64,000 bases of DNA from Pyricularia pennisetigena (taxonomy: Eukaryota; Ascomycota; Sordariomycetes; Magnaporthales; Pyriculariaceae). The position numbers and the translations under genes were made by a program. The stretch is taken from NCBI RefSeq assembly GCF_004337985.1, contig NC_043744.1, positions 5,688,325 to 5,752,324 on the forward strand, given 5' to 3'. The notes under the pieces were generated by a model. That model made no database searches and was not told where the DNA came from. It was given only the letters and a program-made list of their open reading frames with translations. This document shows, one piece after another, positions 10,891-22,623 of this stretch. Position 1 is the first letter of the stretch. Each line of letters opens with the position of its first letter.

Positions 10891-11995
10891 ATGTGAGTGA
10901 ATATCCTCGCGATTGATTGCTTCCCACACGACCACGAAGAGGAGACGGAGGACGGAGAGGGACTGTTGAACGGTCGACGAGCGACCGGAGAGACGAGCAA
11001 GAAACCGCCACAAAAGAGTCGATGCCGATTTTTACACACGCCCCCGCTCATCCGACCAGCGGTTTCTGCACCACCACAAGCGACGCCATCATCAACAAGA
11101 CCACAGGAAAAAGTTTTGCATCAAGGGACTAACGGCTGCTTGTTTTTTCTTGCCATGTAGGGTCAACCTGACGACTCAGAAGCGCCTTGCCGCGTCCGTT
11201 CTGGACTGTGGCAAGAACAAGATCTGGCTGGACCCCAACGAGGTGTCCGAGATCAGCAACGCCAACTCCCGCCAGACCATCCGCAAGCTTGTCCAGGATG
11301 GCCTCATCATCAAGAAGCCAGTCACCATGCACTCAAGAGCACGCGCTCGGGAGCTTAACCTCGCCCGACGGATCGGCCGGCACCGTGGTTTCGGAAAGCG
11401 CAAGGGTACCGCAGATGCCCGTATGCCGACGTACGTTGTACCAACCCTAGAGGGAGGAGATGGGAGGATGGATTTCTGTCGAATCAAGCCTCCAAGGACC
11501 ATCAGACTTGGCCATGGTTGCTCTGGGTGAGCAAGAATGGAATAATCGGCTGACATTGCTATCCGCTTCACAGTCAAGTCGTCTGGATGCGCCGCCAGCG
11601 GGTTCTCCGTCGGTTGCTCGTCAAGTACCGCGCTAGCGGCAAGATCGACAAGCACCTTTACCACGAGCTTTACCACTCCGCCAAGGGTAACACCTTCAAG
11701 CACAAGCGTGCGCTTGTTGAGCACGTATGTGTCCCTTTTTTTTTTTTCGTTTTGGGTCTACAAACTACGAGAAAAGCAGGAAAAAACTGGGCGCCAATGC
11801 ACCACCTGGACCATGACTCCGATGCTAACATGACCCTCTGTATAGATCCACCGTGCCAAGGCTGAGAAGCAGCGCGAGAGGCTGCTCAAGGACGAGATGG
11901 ACGCCAAGCGTGCGAAGACCAAGGCTGCCCGCGAGAGGAAGTTGGAGAGGCAGGCGGCCAAGAGGAACGCCCTTGCCGGCGAGGCCGAGGAGTGA
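10891..11995 (+). CDS. RPL19: 60S ribosomal protein eL19
   Basis: Four exons: 10891-10892, 11161-11430, 11574-11724 and 11846-11995, giving 190 residues. The protein reads [21 protein letters not shown] and onward with [35 protein letters not shown] and a basic C-terminal helix rich in KAARERK. This is the full-length eL19 pattern, a component of the large ribosomal subunit. The start codon itself is split: exon 1 contributes only AT before GTGAGT, and exon 2 contributes the G after CATGTAG. The alternative of an unsplit ATG fails because it is followed at once by TGA. The other introns use GTACGT...CACAG and GTATGT...TATAG and fall at conserved residues (Thr of MPT, and His before IHRAKAEK). 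Identification is firm. Confidence 0.97.
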
Positions 11996-13561
11996 AGGGG
12001 ACGGAACCGAGGCATGCAACACACAAAAACTCTCGAGGGGAAAACCTTAGAATCACAAAGGCAGTCTTCTCTTCACTGAATGATGACGGACTGGCGGCCT
12101 GCATTCGGAGTAATCGGTTTTGGGTCCTTTTTCTTAGTATCGCCAATGAGCTCTTCGCCTGGGTCTGTTTTCTCTTTTTTTACTACATTTTCGAGCAGTT
12201 TAACGCAACATGGAACGGTTTGTGATGGACGGGGAAAGGGGTCTGATATCTCTTTTTTATTCTCCCACATCATACCAGGGACGGCATTGAAAAAAGGACG
12301 GGGAACAAAAATGCAATGATGTCCAAGCTGTACATGATGTTTTATTTGCTCAAATGTGGCCTGGTTACTTCGGTTTGATCTGGCAGTGGCGTTATGAGGA
12401 AACGATCTGGGTAGAGTACGGCTTGACGGAATGTTGTAGCTCCTTGACAGCTGCCTGTGAATGTGAACATATTTGCTGTTTGAATCATTTCAGAGAAACA
12501 TCACGAGTGGATGTTTTATGTTTGCCGACGACGGTTGGAAACAACTCAAGATACGTCCTCCCACCGCGAGTCCCAAGTTCGCTGACAATGCTGTTATACT
12601 TGAAATTATCTTTTGCACATATGGACACTCAAATATGCTAGGTAGCGACTCTTGTCGTGTCCAACTAGATACGAAAGTTCACACAGGATCCCCGAGATCG
12701 GCCGTGAATAATTTCAGACCATCTCAACAGGGTAGTCAAGCTCCTCGCTTGAGGCATGACTTGTGTGTATGAGCAACTGACTTGAGGTACAGCAGATAGA
12801 CATTCATAACGAGACAGGCCCTCCCTGATGGCAGATGAAACGGAAAGAAAGTAACGAAGTCATATTGGTAAATTATTGCAGAGGCCAAAGAACTGGCGCA
12901 TGGGCCATAACAAAACAAATCCATGCCCGAGAACCATCACAAGGCATGAAAACCAACTAGTTTGGGTCAGATTGCTATCAAATTGCCCCTCTGATCTTGT
13001 GGTGTGGGTGGCCAGGACATGTCGTCAAGCTCCCAGTGCATTTCTGCAGGGTGGAAGAGCTGTTGCGAAGTCTGAGCTGTCTCATCATCCCCAATTTAGT
13101 TGATGAGGAGAGGAAAAGAGGGAAAGGAAAAAGAGTCTGAAAAATTTGTGCATCGCGAAATGGAGTTTTTGGGTAGTGCGCATGCGGAGCAAAAGCACGG
13201 ACCATTTTCTGGCTTCTGAGTCGTGGGTCTTTCCTGGACGGGTATCCGCAGTACAATCGAGACAACTGGAGAGCTGTTGCTGCTTATCGCGCGGGCCGCG
13301 GGGAGGGGAAGCTAAACCCCGACCTGGCGCCGAGTGCCGTTACTAAACGCAGGATAGTGGAACGAAATAGATGCATCATTGTTCCATAAACTGAGAACCG
13401 CAGCGTTTCAGGCGGTCAAAACCAAACAGTTATCAATTTGGAATAGCCGGAACGATTCTTTTCTTTTTTTCAATTCCTCCCGGACAATTGGGATACAAAG
13501 GATTTTTATTTTTATTTTGTTTTATTTTCCTTAAGAGATTGCTAGACTGTTGCTTGCAATC
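11996..13561. other. Intergenic region between eL19 and SHMT
   Basis: No supportable gene on either strand. It contains the eL19 3' UTR (T-rich to about 12330) and the SHMT promoter with A/T-rich TTTTATTTTTATTTTG-like sequence near 13503-13525. Open frames here are short and carry no motifs. Confidence 0.5.
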
Positions 13562-15313
13562 ATGTCATTGCCGACAATGAGGCAGGCGGCTTCGAGGGCG
13601 CTGAGGATGCGTGGACCTGTGTGCCGGCACATCAGGATGGTCTCGACGGCCTCGCATGAGAGCCAGCAGAGGGTTCGTTTGGACACATGATACTTGCGAA
13701 TGCCTTCCCGCTGCTAACAAATAGAAACACACAGCTCCTTTCCTCGCACCTGCAAACTGCAGACCCGGCAATGTACGATATCGTCGAGAAGGAAAAGCAG
13801 AGGCAGAAGCACTACATCAACCTCATTCCGTCGGAAAACTTTACATCCCAGGCAGTGCTGGATGCCCTAGGAAGCCCGATGCAGAGTACGTAGCGGTGCA
13901 GTGAGAGACCAATTGTATCTTTGCTGACTTGGGGCTCACCGGCGTTACTTAGACAAGTATTCCGAGGGGTACCCTGGAGCGAGGTATTACGGCGGCAATG
14001 AGTTCATCGACCAATCCGAGAGGCTATGTCAGCAACGGGCATTGGAGACGTTTGGTCTGGACGACAAGCAGTGGGGAGTAAACGTACAAGGTAACGACAC
14101 ACACGGCACCCTCACTGTCCGCTTCAATGGCACCATCTGACCACATCTCTCTACAACTGTAGCTCTCTCTGGCGCTCCCGCCAACCTGTACGTCTACTCG
14201 GCCCTCATGGGCGTCCACGACCGCCTGATGGGTCTCGACTTGCCTCACGGTGGCCATCTTTCCCATGGATACCAGACGCCCACCAAGAAGATCTCTTTCA
14301 TCTCAAAGTACTTTGAGACGGTCCCCTACCGCCTGAACGAGTCGACCGGCTACATAGACTACGACAAGCTGGAGGAGCTGGCGCACATTTACCGGCCCAA
14401 GATCATCGTTGCGGGTACATCGGCTTACAGCCGGTTTATCGACTACAAGCGCATGCGTGAGATCTGCGACAAGGTCAACGCATACATGCTGGCCGACATG
14501 GCACACATCTCGGGCATGGTCGCGGCCAAGGTCATCCCGGGGCCGTTTGGCTACGCAGACATTGTGACGACGACGACCCACAAGTCTCTTCGGGGCCCTC
14601 GCGGTGCCATGATCTTCTTCCGGAAGGGCGTGCGCTCGACAAACCCCAAGACCAAGGAGGAGGTCATGTATGACCTTGAGAGCCCCATCAACCAGTCCGT
14701 CTTCCCCGGTCACCAGGGCGGCCCGCACAACCACACCATCGCAGCCCTGGCCGTGGCACTCAAGCAGGCGCAGATGCCCGAGTTCCGCGCGTACCAGGAG
14801 CAGGTCCTCGCCAACGCCAAGGCGTTTGCTCGCCGGCTGGGCGAGGCCAAGGGCAACGGCGGTGGTCTTGGATACAAGATCGTCTCGGGCGGCACAGACA
14901 ACCACCTCGTGCTGGCTGATCTCAAGCCGCAGGGAATCGACGGCGCTCGCGTCGAGCGCGTGCTGGAGCTGGTCGGCATCGCCGCCAACAAGAACACGGT
15001 GCCGGGTGACAAGTCGGCGCTGACCCCCGGAGGTCTGCGTATGGGCACTCCGGCCATGACTACGCGCGGGTTCGGCGAGGACGACTTTGTGCGCGTCGCC
15101 GACATTGTGGACCGTGCGGTGACCATTGCCGTCCGGGTCGACAAGGCAGCCAGGAAAGCGGCCGAGGCCAAGGGCGAGAAGAGCCCTGGCAAGCTCAAGA
15201 ACTTTTTGACGTACCTGGGCAACGGCGAGACGGAGAGCGAGATTGTGCAGCTCAGGAGCGAGGTTTCCGACTGGGTCGGCACGTACCCTCTGCCATGGGA
15301 TGTGAAGCCTTGA
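13562..15313 (+). CDS. SHM1: Serine hydroxymethyltransferase, mitochondrial
   Basis: Four exons, 13562-13672, 13735-13885, 13953-14090 and 14163-15313, give 516 residues. The N-terminus ([18 protein letters not shown]...) is rich in Arg/Ser/Ala and lacks acidic residues, a typical mitochondrial presequence; the mature part begins near [13 protein letters not shown]. Family signatures are intact: [37 protein letters not shown]-like [12 protein letters not shown], the PLP-binding [13 protein letters not shown] with Lys274, and TRGFGEDDF near the end. The enzyme interconverts serine and glycine while forming 5,10-methylenetetrahydrofolate. All introns are 62-72 nt with standard borders, and the first interrupts the presequence region. 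The call of mitochondrial over cytosolic isoform rests on the presequence. Confidence 0.96.
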
Positions 15314-17220
15314 GCGAGGGGAGCTCGAGTGATTGACTTTTTTTTTCTTCTTGTTTTTCTATTATGTTTTTGCTTTCTTGTCGGTATGGTCTTTTTACGG
15401 GCACTGGGGGTTCTTTCTGCGTTATTTCAATCACATATCAATTATCTATATGACACATATTGGGTCCTGTCGTTTTCTCCCGGTTTTCAGTCTCTGGCTC
15501 ATTGAATACACTCAACTGGCCGTCAGGAATGAGGAAGCTGGCATGTTACTCATTCCTACCACCTTCCGGGCCTAGTGGTGCAAACCTTGAAAAAGTTTAT
15601 ACTTTTACCTGACCTGACGCATCATTCTGTTTCGCAGTGGTATCATGTCTTCGTTGTATGGCTCACAATCACGGCTTACCGTTTCGTCCTGGGCTTTTGC
15701 GGTTGTGAGAACACTGGTCAAGTATACTGGTTGACTCACTGTTGATGCCACGGGGACTTGGCCTCGAGGGTGAAGAGAGAAGGAAAGTCGTATAAGCTGG
15801 AGATGGACACATGCAAGGAGGCCTATACGGCTTGAAGAACGAACAAAATGGTTTTCAAAGCCTGCACAATATGTTAGAGACCTGACTGCCATTTTTTTCG
15901 TTCTTTTCTCTCAGGAATGGCGCAGAGTGGACCACCTCGGTGTTTGCTCAAATTGTTAGCCAAGCACCAAGCCGCCATCATGGCCGGGACGTTCACAGGG
16001 ATAGGGGTATTTTCAAATCCCTAGCTTGTGAGAGAGGTTGAGAGACTGATGAGCATCATCCTGGGCTCGCATCTTACATGAGTGGCTGCCTAGTTCTATG
16101 AAGACGATAGACTGTTATCTTCAATCTATTAGCTTGTGCCTTCGCGTCAATATTCTTGCTACTGATTTTTTTCCAGACGGCATGTGGGTTCAAGCAGATG
16201 AGTTATGGGCAAACAGTCGGTTGTAATCCGGAGATTTTCGTCACTGAAGCTCCTTTACAGTATTTAACCTTGTCTAGGGGGTTGAATATTACCGTGGACC
16301 ACGACTGGGGGGGTTGCCAGTCTCCCAGAGCCGGGGTATCGAAAACGTCGATTACCTAAAGAGGAAATGAAATTGGTCCAAGATCCTCGGTGAAGCAAAT
16401 GCTGGTTCGGGGTATAAACTCGACCAGACAAAAAAGTCTTGGTAATTTTGAACTCGATAAATCCAGGACCGAAGTCTTTCCTTTTTTTTTTTTTTTCTCT
16501 TTTCCCACAATAAGGGTCTAGGCCTAGGATCAAGCTATACACAGACGATAGCGATGGCCACTACGCACTGCACAACACTACGTCTAGTCGATATGAAAAT
16601 ATAAAAACCAAGGGCTTTTTGAGGCCGTTTCCGCGACATGGTATTCACATGTTTAACCGAACTGGTGGGTTTTCAAAGGGGGGGGGGACCACCCTCCCCT
16701 CTTCCCATGACGGGAAACCCACCGGCAACTTGCCCTGTTTGGAATACCGTTGTGCCGATCGCATCCGCATGAAACTAGGGCATCCTAATCTCTGTCGGTG
16801 GAGATGACTTGGAGGCCCTTTGCAGGGCCTTGTTGTTTGGTAGCCGAGCAGAATAAGGTTGATATGGGCCGGTCAAATAATGAGGTTTGGTATAAGCAGG
16901 AGATTCCGGGCCGGTTGGGTATTGCGGGCTTTAGGCCGGTGCAGGACGACTGACGAGCAGGTGCAGGACGACTGTCGAGCAGATGCAGAACAGCCACTCG
17001 GGTCGTATCTTTATGTGTGTAGTATCGTCTATATGTTTGCCTATAAGCAATTGACCAAGTCCATACCCTGAAACCCAACTGCTTTTATGTGCCCCCAGCG
17101 CCTTATTTGATAGCTACAGAATATATCCAGCCTAGAAAAATAAGTACAAAATAGGTGATAATTATACTACACAAAAAAAAAAAAAAAAAGACTCAATACC
17201 AAAAGACCAGTTCCGTTTGT
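15314..17220. other. Intergenic region between convergent SHMT and rhodopsin-domain genes
   Basis: No supportable gene. It holds the T-rich 3' end of SHMT, an A17 tract at 17173-17189 close to the minus-strand stop codon, a G-run near 16679-16687 and a short tandem repeat at 16939-16993. Confidence 0.5.
16939..16993. repeat. 22-nt tandem repeat, about 2.5 copies
   Basis: GTGCAGGACGACTGACGAGC is followed by AG and then by a second copy with one change (A to T before CGAGCAG) at 16961-16982, and by a partial third copy starting ATGCAGAACAG. It lies in an intergenic region with no gene around it. Confidence 0.85.
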
Positions 17221-18535
17221 TTATACAGGGCTGACAACCTTGTGCATGGCATGGCCGTTGGTTGCATCCCTCGCAATCTCATGACTCTCAACCTCCCACC
17301 TCGTCTCCACCATGATGCCGCCGCCGCCCCTGTCGCCCAGGGAGACGCTGGCGTTCTTCTTGTTGCCGTACGTCTGCAGCTCGACCTTGCTCCCGGCTGA
17401 GTCGGCGTCGTCGTCGTCGTCGAGCTCGGCGAACCCACGGCTCGCCGGCTTGGACTTGCGGCCGCTGCTCATGCCGCCGCCGCCGCTTCCGCCGATGGTG
17501 GGCGGCACGAGCGTGTTGCTGCCGGTGCCGCGCGGGTTGCTGTTGCTGCTGCTGCCGCCGCCGCCGAACGTGCCGCGGAACAAGGGCCGGAGGAGGGGGA
17601 CGCAGGCCAGGATCACGGCGAAGGCGATCTCGAGATTGGAGAAGAGGAAGGCGAAGAGGGTCGTTCCCGTCACGTTTGTGTTGTCCATGTTGGTGAGGAG
17701 GGTTTGACGGTAGATTGTGATGATGACCTTTTTGTTTTTTGGTGGGACTTTGTCAGAGTTTTTTTTTTCCCTTCTTTTATTATATTGAGCAAGGTAAAAA
17801 GAAAAAGAAATAAAAGCTTACAGTCAAAACACCAACACACAACAGCGCCGCCAGAACAATCTTCTTCCTCGGGGCCAGCTTCAGCGTGTAGAGGACGGGC
17901 ATGGGCAGCAGGAAGAGGAGCAGGTCGCAAAAGACGTTGATGCCGCTCAGCCACTGGTAAAACAACCTGACGTCGCCGCAGCTCCCGGGCTCCTGGCCGG
18001 TCACGTCCCAGTTCTTGCTGAAGGGCTGGCAGATGGTGAAGCCGGCGATGATGCCGCTGAGGTTGTAGAGGGCGAGGAAGACGGCGGTGCAGCGGACGGC
18101 CAGGACCATGGAGCGGACGGGCATGAGCATGCTGTACATGAGCAGGACCGACAGCTTGGAGGTGAAGATGGCGCAGTTCCAGATGATGGGCCAGGCGGCC
18201 ATGCACTTCAAGAAGGCGACGAGCGTGTCCGGGCCGAAGCGCGTCGGGATGGTGGCCTGCTCGTAGGTGAAGCCGCCCTCGAACACCATGAGGAAGTTTG
18301 CGACGCTGAGCCCGTACAGCGCCGCGAGGCAGGGGATCAGCAGCCAGTCGCTCGTGCTGAACCGGGACTCGCGCGCCACCCGCGCCCGCGCCATGAAGCG
18401 CATGATCACCGTCATGGTCGGCACCACCATGCAGAAGATGGACACCACCAGCATGCCGATCTGGTCGCCGTTTTCTATCCTGATGGGCTCATACTGTGGC
18501 TGCGGCTGGCCGTCGGTCGTGTTAGGGGTCGACAT
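17221..18535 (-). CDS. Rhodopsin-domain seven-transmembrane protein (Pth11-like, no CFEM domain)
   Basis: Two exons on the minus strand, 18535-17822 and 17727-17221, with a 94-nt intron (GTAAGC...AAAAG), give 406 residues. Seven hydrophobic helices can be counted, starting with IGMLVVSIFCMVVPTMTVIM and ending with FSNLEIAFAVILACVPLLRPLF. The last is the hallmark of the fungal rhodopsin domain (PF20684), here joined across the intron as VGVLT-VIITIYRQ. Loop cysteines (FTICQPF and GSCGD) also fit. The C-terminal tail of about 120 residues is Gly/Ser/Asn-rich with an acidic run of Asp. There is no CFEM domain, so it belongs with the shorter Pth11-like receptors whose ligands are mostly unknown. 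I chose Met at 18535 because the longer upstream frame begins with a low-complexity Phe-rich stretch. Confidence 0.85.
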
Positions 18536-20182
18536 GGCTGCTTCTTTTTGTTTTGCCCGTAGGATCGAGGTTGTTGAGAAAGAAGGTGGAAACCTAGATC
18601 TGGTAAAGAAAGAAAAAAAAAAAGAAACCAAAAGGCAGCAGGAGGAAAAGAAGACAAGAGCAATATAAGAACGACTTGTCCTCCTCTCCAACGGCACTAT
18701 TTCTAGACCATCGGATGATTCATTCAGAGCAGGAGCAAAATGAAGGAGATAGTGGAAACAAAACCGTCAGATAATAAATACAACGGTTATATGTGTAAGG
18801 GAGTCGAGGAAGATCTTTCCTACAACAAGAAACAAATCCCCTCTCCTCGGTGGTATGGGTATTAGTTCTCATCTGCTCTTTTTTTTTTTTTTCTTGCTTC
18901 CCTGCCATGCCGTGCATGCCTGTCGTTGCTGTCAAGCCTGTCAAGCCTGTCCTGCCTGTCATTCTTTTCTTCGGAACCATACTGTGAAGAACCCGTGCCT
19001 TGGCCTTTCTGCTGTGCCTCTCTCCCTTGTTTCTACCATTTGCTCAGCCCGTACGTTACCAAGCACCACCCCATACTGTACATGTTTGTCACATATGCAA
19101 TGTCTCACTGTGAAGACTAAGGTGTGCCAAGGTGCATAAAATGGTGCAAGGGAGGAGAGGGGAATGTCAAAAACAACCTAGCACCCTTTTCTTTTTCTTT
19201 TCTTTTTTTCTTCTTTCTACCCGAGACTTGCGGACCAGGCCCGGCCCGGGGAGGGGGGGGGGGGGCTAGGAAAGTGCCGCCACACATGGGCATGTCCCCC
19301 GATTGGACCGAGAAAACTAAAGAAAAATAAAACAAAACCGTTTTAATAGTATGTATGATATGGCTGTGGGTTTTCTGTGTTCTCCGGCCATTTCACCGGA
19401 CGGCATGTATTATTTTTTTTCTCCTAAACCATGTTGACAATGGGGAAAGAGAAGCTAGTCTAGACCAGTGATAACCACAGAAGAATATTCCCTGGGTCAA
19501 ATGCAAGCAAGGTCTAATTACAGAGAGACTGGATTGGGTCCGGGGCAAACAATCCGGATTTTAACGGCAACACCTGCGATCGTATCTGCCTTATTAGTCT
19601 ATCCCTCTGAACAAGAAGAAGCAAAATTTCTAAGGGGGCACTCGAAGAAGAAGAAAATTCCTACTTCACTGCCGGTCCGTAAAGTGGGCGCGGCCTTGTT
19701 CCTTCTCTTGTATATTTTTTTTGGGGGACGTCATGGAATACATACACGGATACATTTGAGTTGGATTATGTCGGCTATGTGACCATCGTGCAGATCTCAC
19801 GCTGCGCTAGAAAGTGACATCCCCCATCTGAGCTGCGTCGGATGCCTGGTCCTGCAGCAGCCGGTCAGCCTGTTAGAATGAGTCTGTCGTAAAAAAAAGG
19901 GGGGGGGAAAGGCTGGGGGGAATTGAGTGAGATCCACCACCAGGAACACAAACAGAAAAAAAAAAAGGACAAATGGAAGAAAGGACCTTTTTTTTTCTCT
20001 TCAGCTATTACTGGTTTGACCCGATTTAACAGATGCGCGGATCTGACCTCTTGGTTAATTACCGGTTGTTTATACACCAATCGCTTTCCATTGTTTGCAT
20101 TGCTCATCTTACTTACATATCTCGGCAACTCCTCCTGCTTGCAGTTTCCCGGCATGGGGTGTACTGTACTGTACAAGTAGTG

Positions 20183-20206
20183 GAGAGGGAGAGAGAGAGA
20201 GAGAGA
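20183..20206. repeat. (GA)n microsatellite
   Basis: Nearly perfect GA dinucleotide run in the intergenic region. Confidence 0.9.
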
Positions 20207-20314
20207 TGCTAGGGAACCTACTTGCCCGAATCTCTCTCTGATCGATTGCAACACTGATTTGGTTGACGGTTGCATCTGTCACTTTTTTCTCTTTCTTTTT
20301 GCTTCTTCATTTTG

Positions 20315-20347
20315 TTTTCTTTCTTTCTTTCTTTCTTTCTTTTTTTT
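20315..20347. repeat. (TTTC)n microsatellite with T-tract
   Basis: About six tandem TTTC units followed by a run of T. Confidence 0.9.
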
Positions 20348-21555
20348 GTGGTATCCCTTGTAGATGCTCTAGGCTCTGTTTCAATTTGTTAGATGGCTGG
20401 TTTCTGTTCATCCGTTTCCACACCAAAGCAATGGCAGGCAGACGATGGGATGAAGTTATCAACGTACAGTAGAGTTTGGAAATGGATCCCCCAACGGCCC
20501 GAAGCCTGCCCTACCCTCCACTGGTTCCCGTCCTCTCGCCCCCATATTTGAAAGTGAAAGTGGAAGGTGTAAAGTGGAACTTGTTTTTTTTTTTTGGCAG
20601 CAGCGGAAGCGGGAGTCTGTGTGGTTCGTGGCAAAACGGAAGGAAAACCCTTGTTCCTGAGTAATTTGTGCCTAGCCTTGTCAGCCAACCTGACAAATGT
20701 CTGCGTGCCCTGTTACCTACCGAATACTACTGTATAGGGACCCACGGTTCTTGGCTTGGTTTTCGCTTGGCAAAAAACAGCTTTCCCCTCGTCGATCCGT
20801 CAAGCCGTTTCACACTTTACAGTACAAGCAGTTCTCCGGGCGGCGTTACCTGACTTTTTTGCTGTGTTTGCGAGCCTTGGTCTAATACACCCTGGTATCC
20901 TGGTTGCCTGGCATGCTCGGGTGGTCCCCAAATTGTCGATCCATATCACGAAAAATCCTACCGAGACAAATTCAAGCATGCTGATTCCCCATCTTCCAAG
21001 GCCAAAGAGGGCGTCACGGTAGGGGGAGAGCGCGAGGTTGAAAACCCAGTTTTCCAACCCCGATGGCCATCTCCAGCGGGCCGATTCCCACTTTAGGCTC
21101 CAAATCCCGTCCTGATGAAGATGACGGATCTGTGCCCGTGTTCTTGGGCTATGGAAATTAACATTGATGCCTTGCAGACCCTGTCCAGTGCTAGAACTAA
21201 CTAGTCTGGCAAAGCGGGAGAGGCGAAAAGAGCTGAAACTGTGGCTCTTTCATGTGCTTCGGGTCAAGGGGGGGGGACTATGAGGGGTCCAATCCTCAGC
21301 TGGTGAACGGCGGCGGGACGGTGGGGAGGTTGCCTTTGGAGGGGAGTGATAGTTACTGCGAGACGGCATAGTATTTGATTAACATTTGCCTACCCGCCAC
21401 CCTGTCATCTCAGCCTCAACGACAGTGACTTGCATGCTTGTATCTTTTGGATAGCATCCAGAGCAATTTGATCTCTCTCTCATACCTCACTCACTCAGCC
21501 TTGTTTAAACCTAACCACTCCCCCCATACAAAACTACCAAGCATACAAACGAACC

Positions 21556-22623
21556 ATGGCCTCCACCTCGACGTCGGACCGCAAGACGGCCATCATCACT
21601 GGGTCCACCGTGCGTCAAATAAACCCTATTCCCGCCCATGAATAACCCCGAGTCTCGTGTGTCTTGCCGCAACTAAAACCCCGATCTTCACCTTGTCAGA
21701 GCGGCATCGGTCTGGACCTCGCCCGCGACCTCCGCGCCAAGGGCTGGAACGTCGCCATCTCGGGCCGCCGCGAAGCCAGCCAGGGCGAGGCGATAGCCAA
21801 GAGCCTCGACGAGAGCGGCGACGCGTCGCTATACTGCCGGGCCGACGTGGCCTCGTATGCGGACCAGGCCGAGCTCTTCCGGCGGTCGTGGGCCAGGTGG
21901 GGGCGGCTGGACCTGTTCGTAGCCAACGCCGGCGTGGTGGACGAGGGGCCCACGAGCCGATACAACCTGCTGCGCAAGGACGCCGCGGTGGACGACGTGC
22001 CGCCCGAGCCCGGCCTGGGCTGCACCGACGTCAACTTCAAGGGCGTCGTGTACGGCACGGAGCTGGCGCAGCACTACATGCGCCACAACAAGCCCGGCAA
22101 GGGCGGCAAGATCATCGTCACCGGCAGCATCGCCGGCCTCTTCCCGCTGCCCACGTACCCCGAGTACTCGTCGGCAAAGGCGGCCGTGTCGCAGTGGGTG
22201 CGCGTCATGGCCCCCATGCTCAAGCTGCACGACGACATCACCATCAACTGCGTGCTGCCCAACGGGTACGACACGGCGATTCTGCCGGGGTTTAAGGAGG
22301 CCTATTTGGACGAGCAGTAGGTTTACTCTTTTTTTTTTTCCTTCTCCCGTCTAGACTAACAAGAACCTTTCTTTTGCAGTCTCACCAAGCGCGACTGCAT
22401 GATGAGAGCCTACTTCACCTTCATCGACGATGAGACAAACTCCAAAACGGGCCAAAACGTCGAGACGGCCTACGACAGCCTCTACTTTCACGAAAAGCCG
22501 GCGCCCAAGAATGAAGTCGTCAAGAGGACCGAAAAGGTGTACGAGCCGTGGTTCGAGTATGCTCACGGCACCCGCAGCGGGCTCGAGACGGCCATCAAAG
22601 AGCCGATGAGGACTGGTGTTTGA
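21556..22623 (+). CDS. Short-chain dehydrogenase/reductase
   Basis: Three exons, 21556-21609, 21700-22316 and 22380-22623, give 304 residues. The Rossmann glycine motif TGSTSGIG is formed across the first intron. VANAGVV matches the NAG motif, and the catalytic YSSAK (YxxxK) follows IVTGSIAGLFPLPTYPE, with the active-site Ser in GSIAG. This is a classical SDR that uses NAD(P)H to oxidise or reduce a hydroxyl or carbonyl. The overall pattern resembles 15-hydroxyprostaglandin-dehydrogenase-like fungal SDRs; the substrate cannot be predicted. The second exon would run into TAG at 22318-22320, but the donor GTAGGT two bases earlier removes it and joins DEH-LTKRDC in frame, so the gene is intact. 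It lies upstream of, and in the same direction as, the CYP504 gene. Confidence 0.9.

Larger units (their letters stand above)
18536..21555. other. 3 kb intergenic region rich in simple sequence
   Basis: No convincing gene. It lies between divergent genes and must contain both promoters. It has many poly-pyrimidine and poly-purine tracts, a GTCAAGCCT/GTCCTGCCT short tandem run near 18930-18965, a G13 run at 19253-19265, a (GA)n block and a (TTTC)n block. A 94-codon frame at 18855-19139 is explained by these repeats. Confidence 0.5.

Noticed and set aside
10893..11160. Possible snoRNA in the long first intron of the eL19 gene
   Set aside because: No C box (RTGATGA) with a matching D box, and no H/ACA layout visible.
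17312..17707. 131-codon plus-strand frame over the rhodopsin-domain gene
   Set aside because: Antisense shadow of the Gly-rich tail of the minus-strand gene.
18855..19139. 94-codon frame with hydrophobic start and many cysteines, resembling a small secreted effector
   Set aside because: The hydrophobic core comes from a T-tract and the cysteines from a GTCAAGCCT-type tandem repeat; no splice or codon-use support.
22317..22320. TAG in frame in the short-chain dehydrogenase, suggesting a pseudogene or C-terminal truncation
   Set aside because: A GTAGGT donor overlaps the stop and joins in frame to a further exon that encodes a normal C-terminus.
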